Of a DNA stretch of 6,451 nucleotides, positions 1-6,451 are shown in pieces. The stretch is from Lachnospiraceae bacterium (GTDB lineage: Bacteria; Bacillota; Clostridia; Lachnospirales; Lachnospiraceae), in NCBI GenBank assembly GCA_017615375.1, contig JAGAAH010000093.1, positions 1-6,451 of the forward strand. The letters run 5' to 3'. A program made the translations under genes and the position numbers. The notes beneath the pieces are model-generated. The model ran no database searches, was not told where the DNA came from, and was given only the letters and a program-made list of their open reading frames with translations. Within the stretch, counting starts at the first letter, position 1, and every line of letters begins with the position of its first letter.

Positions 1-954
1 GCTGTGACTGATTTCGGTGGTGCGATTACTTGCTTTGATGTAACGAAAGATGCCAAGGAATTCTTGTTTGTAGCTTTTATGGGACAGGCTCTTGAAGAAT
101 TGTATCGATTAAAAAACGGAAAAGTAACAAAGCTTACGCATTTTAATGATAGTATGCTTAAGGGCAGATACGTAGCCGTACCGGAGAAGATGACCATTCA
201 GTCGGAAGGATTTGACATAGACGGATGGGTACTTAAGCCTATTGACTATAATCCCAAAAAGAAGTATCCTGCTATTTTGGAAGTACATGGTGGACCTAAG
301 ACCGTATATGGCGAGATATTCCATCATGAGATGCAGCACTTTGCATCCGAAGGCTATTTCGTATTCTTCTGCAATCCTGTAGGCTCCGACGGAAGAGGCG
401 GCAAGTTTGCAGATATAAGAGGTCATTACGGCGACCATGACTTTAAGAATTTAATGGACTTTACAGATGCGGTATTAAAGAAGTACCCGCAGATAGATCC
501 TAAGCGCGTGGGTGTAACCGGAGGAAGCTATGGCGGATTCATGACGAACTGGATTGTCGGACATACAGATAGATTTGCCTGTGCAGCGACGCAGCGATCG
601 ATATCAAACTGGATATCGTTCCACGGTGTATCCGATATAGGTCCTTACTTTGCAAAGGATCAGACGCAGGGCGACATTGAAGGCAAGATTAAGAAGATGT
701 GGGACCAGTCACCGCTTAAGTATGCCGATAATGTTAAGACACCGTTACTCTTCATTCATTCGGATGAAGATTATAGATGTCCTTTAAGCCAGGGAATGCA
801 GTTCTATTCGGCTCTTGCCAATAAGGGACAGATAGTACGTATGTGCATATTCCATGGTGAAAATCATGAATTATCCAGATCCGGTAAGCCAAAGCACAGA
901 ATGCGCAGGTTAACGGAGATTTCAAATTGGATGAAAGAATATTTAGAGAGGTGA
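1..954 (+). CDS. S9 family (prolyl oligopeptidase / acylaminoacyl-peptidase-like) serine peptidase, C-terminal part
   Basis: The reading frame is open from the first base, so this is the 3' part of a longer gene; the GTG at position 4 is not a credible start. The 317 visible codons hold the end of the beta-propeller (roughly codons 1-55) followed by the whole alpha/beta-hydrolase catalytic domain. The nucleophile is the Ser of GGSYGG (codon 526-528). The Asp is the second one in HSDEDYRCP (769-771), and the His is in GENHEL (865-867), giving a complete triad in the order usual for family S9. The HGGP oxyanion-type motif lies near 283-297. Members of this family are typically 600-700 residues and cleave short peptides, sometimes removing acylated or dipeptidyl N-termini. 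No signal sequence can be assessed because the N-terminus is missing. The resemblance is closest to the S9C branch (acylaminoacyl-peptidase/YuxL type), but substrate specificity cannot be read from this fragment. The family call is secure; the subfamily is inference. Confidence 0.93.
   Translation, partial: AVTDFGGAITCFDVTKDAKEFLFVAFMGQALEELYRLKNGKVTKLTHFNDSMLKGRYVAVPEKMTIQSEGFDIDGWVLKPIDYNPKKKYPAILEVHGGPKTVYGEIFHHEMQHFASEGYFVFFCNPVGSDGRGGKFADIRGHYGDHDFKNLMDFTDAVLKKYPQIDPKRVGVTGGSYGGFMTNWIVGHTDRFACAATQRSISNWISFHGVSDIGPYFAKDQTQGDIEGKIKKMWDQSPLKYADNVKTPLLFIHSDEDYRCPLSQGMQFYSALANKGQIVRMCIFHGENHELSRSGKPKHRMRRLTEISNWMKEYLER
945..951 (+). promoter_or_regulatory. Ribosome binding site for ddh, inside the peptidase 3' end
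   Basis: AGAGAGG lies eight bases before the ATG at 960 and overlaps the last codons of the peptidase. It fixes the ddh start at 960 rather than the in-frame ATG at 927, which would overlap the peptidase by 28 bases and add eleven residues before the Rossmann fold. The arrangement suggests translational coupling between the two genes. Confidence 0.75.
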
Positions 955-959
955 TTAAT

Positions 960-1940
960 ATGAAAATTGCAATTGTAGGCTATGGTAACGTAGGACGTGG
1001 TATTGAAAGTGCGATAAGACAGAATCCTGATATGACTCTCGCAGCAGTATTCACAAGAAGAGATCCTAAGAAGTTGGAGATTAAGACAAAGGGCGTTCCT
1101 GTATATTCAGTTGATGAGATTGAAAAAAGAGCAGACGACATAGATGTTCTTATTCTTTGTGGCGGTTCCGCAACGGACCTTCCTAAGCAGACACCTATGT
1201 ATGCAAAGTTCTGTAACGTTATAGATAGTTTCGATACACATCCGAAGATTCCGGATCATTTTGAAAAAGTCGATTATGCAGCTAAGCAGACAGGTCATGT
1301 TGCACTTATATCCTGTGGTTGGGATCCGGGTCTTTTCTCTGTAGCAAGAATTTTAGGCTCATGTGCACTTCCGGAAGGTGCTGATTATACATTCTGGGGT
1401 CCGGGTGTAAGCCAGGGACACTCTGATGCTATAAGAAGAATTCCGGGTGTTAAGGACGCTAAGGAGTATACAATTCCTGTAGATAAGGCTATTAAGTCCG
1501 TTCGTGCAGGTGAGACACCTGAACTTACAGCTCGTCAGAAGCACGTAAGAGAGTGCTATGTAGTAATTGAAGAAGGCGCAAATGAAGCAGCAATCGAGCA
1601 CGAGATTAAGATTATGCCTGATTACTTCGCTGATTACGATACAATAGTTAAGTTCGTATCCGAGGAAGAATTCAAGAAGAATCATTCAAAGATGCCTCAC
1701 GGCGGATTCGTATTCCGTACGGGCAAGACAGGATATGACAAAGAGCATTTAAATGTTATGGAATATAACTTAAAGCTCGATTCCAACCCTGAATTTACAG
1801 CGTCTGTTATTCTTTCATACGCAAGAGCAGTCAACAGAATCGCTAAGGAAGGCCAGACCGGATGCAAGACGGTATTTGATATCCCACCTGCATATTTAAG
1901 CCCGTTATCAGCAGAAGAGTTAAGAAAGAGAATGTTATAA
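960..1940 (+). CDS. ddh: meso-Diaminopimelate D-dehydrogenase
   Basis: This cytoplasmic enzyme (EC 1.4.1.16) catalyses the NADPH-dependent reductive amination of L-2-amino-6-oxopimelate to meso-diaminopimelate, in one step that bypasses the acylated succinyl or acetyl branches of lysine synthesis. The product feeds lysine and peptidoglycan cross-links. From ATG 960 the protein is 326 residues, close to the roughly 320 of the Corynebacterium enzyme. The Rossmann dinucleotide motif GYGNVG is at residues 7-12, immediately after the first strand, which supports this start. Family blocks seen are GGSATD (68-73), GWDPGLFS (120-127), the substrate-site block WGPGVSQGHSD (146-156) followed by AIRRIPGV, and MPHGG (245-249). 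The C-terminal NPEFTAS segment is also typical. It sits five bases after the S9 peptidase stop, so it is probably transcribed with it, and a strong terminator follows 14 bases after its stop. No truncation or missing motif is visible. Identity is based on recalled family sequence and is confident. Confidence 0.96.
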   Translation: MKIAIVGYGNVGRGIESAIRQNPDMTLAAVFTRRDPKKLEIKTKGVPVYSVDEIEKRADDIDVLILCGGSATDLPKQTPMYAKFCNVIDSFDTHPKIPDHFEKVDYAAKQTGHVALISCGWDPGLFSVARILGSCALPEGADYTFWGPGVSQGHSDAIRRIPGVKDAKEYTIPVDKAIKSVRAGETPELTARQKHVRECYVVIEEGANEAAIEHEIKIMPDYFADYDTIVKFVSEEEFKKNHSKMPHGGFVFRTGKTGYDKEHLNVMEYNLKLDSNPEFTASVILSYARAVNRIAKEGQTGCKTVFDIPPAYLSPLSAEELRKRML

Positions 1941-1954
1941 TTAATATTTAATAC

Positions 1955-1985
1955 AAAAAATGCCACCGATATGGTGGCATTTTTT
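1955..1985. terminator. Bidirectional intrinsic terminator between ddh and guaB
   Basis: An 8-bp perfect stem, ATGCCACC (1960-1967) with GGTGGCAT (1973-1980), closes a 5-base loop. It is flanked by five further A's (1955-1959) on the left and a T tract (1981-1986) on the right. Read on either strand the hairpin is followed by a U run, so it can end the rightward ddh transcript (stop at 1940) and the leftward guaB transcript (stop at 1997). The A and T tracts can also pair, extending the stem to about 13 bp. Confidence 0.93.
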
Positions 1986-1996
1986 TATGTGATTCT

Positions 1997-3469
<1,473 letters not shown>

Positions 3470-3491
3470 CTAATTGAAATATAAATATTAA

Positions 3492-3591
3492 AAAAGTGTG
3501 TATTATACATATACTATCATTCTTATCTAGGCGCGTCAACAAGAAAAGTGTATGAAATTAAAGGCTTTCGGAAGAATTTTCCGTCACTTTT
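3492..3591. repeat. Three copies of AAAAGTG around the guaB promoter (two direct, one inverted)
   Basis: AAAAGTGT occurs at 3492-3499 and again at 3544-3551, start-to-start distance 52 bases. The complement CACTTTT occurs at 3585-3591. The first copy lies just downstream of the guaB -10 element, and the second lies just upstream of its -35. The third lies just upstream of the -35 proposed for the rightward MATE promoter. The placement would suit a regulator acting on both genes, but the motif is short and the region is A/T-rich, so chance is a real alternative. Confidence 0.4.
3511..3539 (-). promoter_or_regulatory. Candidate sigma-A-type promoter for guaB
   Basis: On the minus strand TTGACG (complement of 3534-3539) is followed after 17 bases by TAGTAT (complement of 3511-3516), giving a 5/6 match at -35 and 4/6 at -10. 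The transcript would start near 3504, leaving a leader of about 50 bases before the guaB ATG. A perfect TATAAT also occurs just downstream (complement of 3502-3507), but it lacks a -35 at proper spacing, so it is the weaker alternative. This is assigned by consensus only. Confidence 0.6.
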
Positions 3592-3594
3592 TTT
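3541..3594. repeat. Imperfect inverted repeat with a nested small hairpin in the divergent intergenic region
   Basis: AAGAAAAGTG (3541-3550) can pair with CACTTTTTTT (3585-3594) over ten positions with one G-T mismatch or wobble. Inside it CGGAA (3569-3573) and TTCCG (3579-3583) form a perfect 5-bp stem with a 5-base loop. The structure occupies the space between the two divergent -35 elements. It could be an operator or, on the plus strand, a weak terminator-like element because the right arm is a T run. No known operator consensus is recognised. Confidence 0.4.
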
Positions 3595-3595
3595 C

Positions 3596-3625
3596 TTGCA
3601 AGGAGATTACATTCTGACTTATAAT
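3596..3625 (+). promoter_or_regulatory. Candidate promoter for the MATE-DUF1846 pair
   Basis: TTGCAA (3596-3601) is followed after 18 bases by a perfect TATAAT (3620-3625). Transcription would begin near 3632 and give a leader of about 30 bases to the ATG at 3662. The -10 is exact and the -35 matches four of six positions. This is a consensus-based call and no experiment supports it here. Confidence 0.6.
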
Positions 3626-3661
3626 AAGATGTAATGTGTTAATGTAGGGGATTATTTTTAT

Positions 3662-5059
3662 ATGAGTAGTTTTAGGAGAAAATTCATTGGTGACAGGAGC
3701 TTTTATAAGACGCTTCTTATGGTGGCCGTTCCTATGGTAATTCAGAACGGAATCACCAATTTCGTCAATCTTCTTGATAATTTAATGGTCGGACAGTTAG
3801 GTACCGAGATGATGTCCGGCGTATCCATAATAAATCAGCTTATGATGGTGTATGCGATAAGTATCTTCGGCATGGTGTCCGGCGCATCGATTTTTTCAAC
3901 GCAGTTTTACGGACAGGGCAATAACGAAGGAATGAAGCATACCTTCAGATTTAAGGTTATATCATGTCTTGTGATAACACTTATCTGGATGGCGATTTTT
4001 TACTTCTTAAGGTCGGGACTTATCAATCTTTTCCTTCATGATGACGGTACGGGAGTAGACCTTAATCTTGCTTTTAATTCGGCAGAGCAGTACCTATTTA
4101 TAATGCTTATCGGGCTTATACCGTTTACTCTTTCGCAGGTTTACGCAAGTACGCTTCGTGAGACCGGACAGACGATACTTCCGATGATAGCAAGTATTGT
4201 TGCGGTTTTGGTTAATTTCGTCGGAAATTATATCTTGATATTCGGACATTTCGGAGCGCCGAAATTAGGCGTTATAGGTGCGGCGATAGCTACATGCGCA
4301 TCGAGATTCATTGAGGCATTGATAGTTTTACTTTGGACGCATCTTAATATCGCAAGATTTCCGTTTATGCTCGGCGTATATAAGTCGTTCTACATTCCGG
4401 TTGCACTTGTTAAGCAGATTTTTGCCAAGGGAATGCCGCTTCTTATGAATGAGACGCTTTGGTCGGTATCACAGGCGATGCTTACGCAAGCCTATTCGAC
4501 GAGAGGACTTAGCGTGGTTGCGGCATTTAATATATCAGGTACCGTAGGCAACGTTTTTAATGTAGTGTTCATATCCATGGGTAGTGCAATTGCCATTCTT
4601 GTAGGACAAAAGCTCGGTGCGGGAGATCTTGACGCGGCCTACGATACGGACAGAAAGTTATTCTTTGTATCGCTTATAACGGGATTAGTTACAGGTGCGG
4701 TAATGTTTGTATTGGCACCGCAGTTCCCGAAATTTTACAATACTTCGCAGGAAGTAAAGCATCTTGCAATGATGCTTTTATGTGTGAATGCTTGCTATTA
4801 TGTAGTGTATTCGGTATATAATGCAACGTATTTCACGTTAAGGTCAGGCGGTAAGACAATGCTTACGTTTTTCTTCGACAGCTTTTCGTTATTGCTTTTA
4901 AGCGTGCCTTTCGCATATATTTTAACGGGACTTACGGATTGGCCGATTTACGTGTGCTTTGCATTGGTACAGGGAATCGAAGCGATTAAATGCGTAATAG
5001 GCGTAATTTTGGTTAAGAAGAAAATCTGGTTAGTGGATCTTGTAAAAGAATTAAGTTAA
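3662..5059 (+). CDS. MATE family multidrug/cation efflux transporter
   Basis: This is an inner-membrane antiporter of the multidrug and toxic compound extrusion family, which exports cationic or other organic compounds in exchange for Na+ or H+. It is 465 residues long, typical for the family, and strongly hydrophobic with about twelve predicted membrane segments in two six-helix halves. Approximate first residues of clear hydrophobic segments are 17, 50, 93, 138, 170 and 200 in the first half and 255, 285, 325, 365, 400 and 425 in the second. The N-terminal half has the family pattern of a Pro in helix 1 (VAVPMVIQN) and the NLLDNLMVGQLG segment, followed by ISIFGMVSGASIFSTQFYGQGN. The second half repeats it with VAAFNISGTVGNVFNVVFISMGSA split around residue 290 and VGQKLGAGD. 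The ATG at 3662 follows AGGGG (3646-3650) at 11 bases, slightly long but acceptable. A promoter is proposed just upstream, and DUF1846 follows 14 bases after the stop. The substrate and coupling ion cannot be inferred. Confidence 0.94.
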   Translation: MSSFRRKFIGDRSFYKTLLMVAVPMVIQNGITNFVNLLDNLMVGQLGTEMMSGVSIINQLMMVYAISIFGMVSGASIFSTQFYGQGNNEGMKHTFRFKVISCLVITLIWMAIFYFLRSGLINLFLHDDGTGVDLNLAFNSAEQYLFIMLIGLIPFTLSQVYASTLRETGQTILPMIASIVAVLVNFVGNYILIFGHFGAPKLGVIGAAIATCASRFIEALIVLLWTHLNIARFPFMLGVYKSFYIPVALVKQIFAKGMPLLMNETLWSVSQAMLTQAYSTRGLSVVAAFNISGTVGNVFNVVFISMGSAIAILVGQKLGAGDLDAAYDTDRKLFFVSLITGLVTGAVMFVLAPQFPKFYNTSQEVKHLAMMLLCVNACYYVVYSVYNATYFTLRSGGKTMLTFFFDSFSLLLLSVPFAYILTGLTDWPIYVCFALVQGIEAIKCVIGVILVKKKIWLVDLVKELS

Positions 5060-5073
5060 AAGAGGAGTTTGGT

Positions 5074-6451
5074 ATGTACAAAGTAGGGTTTGACAATGAC
5101 AAGTATCTTAAGATGCAGTCAGAGCACATTATGGAGAGAATAGGCAAGTTCGGAGATAAGCTTTATCTTGAATTTGGCGGAAAGTTATTCGATGATTATC
5201 ATGCTTCGAGAGTTTTGCCGGGATTTGAGCCGGATTCGAAGCTTCGTATGCTTATGCAGGTTGCAGACAGAGCGGAGATCGTAATCGTAATCAATGCGGC
5301 GCATATCGAGAAGAATAAGGTTAGAGGCGACCTTGGCATTACATACGACCAGGACGTGCAGCGTCTTATGCATGAATTCGAAAGTCGTGGACTTTACGTA
5401 GGCTCCGTTGTACTTACAAGATTCGCAGGACAGGATGCAGCTATAGCTTTTAAGGAGAGAATGGAAAAGAAGGGAGTTAAGGTATACCTTCATTATTCGA
5501 TTCCGGGATATCCTTCAAATGTGCCGTTAATCGTATCCGATGAAGGATATGGTAAAAACGATTACATCGAGACTACGAGACCGCTTGTTGTTGTAACGGC
5601 TCCGGGACCGGGCTCGGGCAAGATGGCAACCTGTCTTTCTCAGTTATATCATGAGAATAAGAGAGGCATTAAGGCAGGATATGCGAAGTTTGAGACCTTC
5701 CCAATCTGGAATGTACCGCTTAAGCATCCTATTAACTTAGCATATGAAGCAGCAACGGCAGATCTTGACGATGTTAACATGATCGATCCGTTCCATTTGG
5801 AAGCATACGGTGTAACAACCGTTAACTATAACAGAGATATCGAGATTTTCCCTGTACTTAATGCGATATTTGAGGGAATTTACGGAGAGAATCCTTATAA
5901 ATCGCCTACTGATATGGGCGTAAATATGGCAGGTAACTGCATAATCGATGATGAGGCTTGTGCCGAAGCATCGAAGCAGGAGATTATAAGAAGATATTAT
6001 GCGACCTTAAATCGTATTGCCAATGATAAGGCTCGCGAGAACGAAGCCGTTAAAATAGAGCTTCTTATGAATCAGGCAAAGATTACGCCTGATGACAGAA
6101 AGGTTACCGTTGCAGCGAATAAGCGTGCTGAAGAGCTTGATGTACCTGCAGCTGCAATTGAACTTAACGATGGAACGATAATTACATCCAAGACGACGGA
6201 TTTACTTGGCGCGGCGGCAGCTCTAATCCTTAATGCAATTAAGCATCTTGCGGGAATAGATCACGAGAAGCATTTAATTAGCCGTGAGGCTATTGAGCCT
6301 ATCCAGGAACTTAAGGTTAAGTATTTAAAGGGTAAGAATCCGAGACTTCATACGGATGAAGTGTTAATCGCACTTTCGATATCAAGCTTGACTGACCCGA
6401 ATGCGCGTCTTGCAATGTCGCAGTTATCCAATCTTAAGGGATGTCAGGGAC
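5074..6451 (+). CDS. DUF1846 domain-containing protein, 3' end beyond the window
   Basis: The frame starts at ATG 5074, six bases after AGAGGAG (5061-5067), and stays open through the right edge, giving 459 complete codons. DUF1846 proteins are usually about 500 residues, so perhaps 40 residues are missing. The family is recognised from the N-terminal KVGFDNDKYL segment, LYLEFGGKLFDDYHASRVLPGF (split around residue 40), the VNYNRDIEIFPVL block and the glycine-rich APGPGSGKMATCLSQLYHE run near 176-194. That run resembles a phosphate-binding loop (GPGSGK at 178-183) but has Met where Walker A has Ser or Thr, and its spacing differs from the classic pattern. The protein looks soluble and cytoplasmic, with no signal peptide or membrane segment. 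The biochemical function of the family is not known to me, so none is assigned. It is 14 bases downstream of the MATE gene with no terminator between, which suggests co-transcription. Conservation of the pairing cannot be judged here. Confidence 0.9.
   Translation, partial: MYKVGFDNDKYLKMQSEHIMERIGKFGDKLYLEFGGKLFDDYHASRVLPGFEPDSKLRMLMQVADRAEIVIVINAAHIEKNKVRGDLGITYDQDVQRLMHEFESRGLYVGSVVLTRFAGQDAAIAFKERMEKKGVKVYLHYSIPGYPSNVPLIVSDEGYGKNDYIETTRPLVVVTAPGPGSGKMATCLSQLYHENKRGIKAGYAKFETFPIWNVPLKHPINLAYEAATADLDDVNMIDPFHLEAYGVTTVNYNRDIEIFPVLNAIFEGIYGENPYKSPTDMGVNMAGNCIIDDEACAEASKQEIIRRYYATLNRIANDKARENEAVKIELLMNQAKITPDDRKVTVAANKRAEELDVPAAAIELNDGTIITSKTTDLLGAAAALILNAIKHLAGIDHEKHLISREAIEPIQELKVKYLKGKNPRLHTDEVLIALSISSLTDPNARLAMSQLSNLKGCQG

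Noticed and set aside
178..234. Possible separate gene start inside the first reading frame, giving a stand-alone hydrolase
   Set aside because: The frame is open to the left edge and the preceding residues look like the last propeller blade of an S9 peptidase. There is no ribosome binding site before the internal ATG codons here.
927..959. Alternative upstream start for ddh at ATG 927
   Set aside because: It would overlap the peptidase and add eleven residues before a Rossmann strand that normally begins at the N-terminus. ATG 960 has a good AGAGAGG site at eight bases.
5185..5493. 102-codon minus-strand open frame within the DUF1846 gene
   Set aside because: It is Cys/Leu/Ser-rich, has no recognisable domain, and is antisense to the real DUF1846 reading frame, which is open across the region.

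Overview
The window is ordinary, compact, chromosomal DNA from a low-to-moderate GC Gram-positive anaerobe. It is most likely a clostridial Bacillota of the Lachnospiraceae type. This placement rests on the gene set (a clostridial-style MATE transporter, a DUF1846 protein, a Ddh-type diaminopimelate dehydrogenase), the purine-rich AGAGG-type ribosome binding sites, and codon use rich in CTT, AAG and TTA. The lineage is inference, not a database result.

Layout from left to right: (1) 1-954 (+) is the C-terminal half of an S9 family serine peptidase whose N-terminus lies outside the window. (2) 960-1940 (+) is meso-diaminopimelate D-dehydrogenase (ddh), five bases after the peptidase stop with its ribosome binding site inside the peptidase 3' end, so the two are probably co-transcribed. 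(3) 1955-1985 is a strong hairpin with A and T tracts on its two sides, which can terminate both the ddh transcript and the convergent guaB transcript. (4) 1997-3451 (-) is a complete IMP dehydrogenase (guaB) with intact CBS domains, reading as a single-gene unit. (5) 3452-3661 is a 210-bp divergent intergenic region. It carries a candidate promoter for guaB (TTGACG, 17 bp, TAGTAT), a candidate promoter for the rightward genes (TTGCAA, 18 bp, TATAAT), three copies of AAAAGTG and an imperfect inverted repeat. (6) 3662-5059 (+) is a complete MATE family efflux transporter. (7) 5074-6451 (+) is a DUF1846 protein that runs off the right edge. Only 14 bases separate it from the MATE gene, so these two probably form an operon.

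The genes do not form an obvious single system. Ddh makes meso-diaminopimelate for lysine and peptidoglycan, and GuaB commits IMP to guanine nucleotides. The peptidase, the transporter and the DUF1846 protein have no substrate that can be read from sequence. I found no RNA gene, mobile element, CRISPR array or convincing new system. The points most worth a second look are the repeats around the guaB promoter and the uncharacterised DUF1846 protein with its P-loop-like glycine motif.
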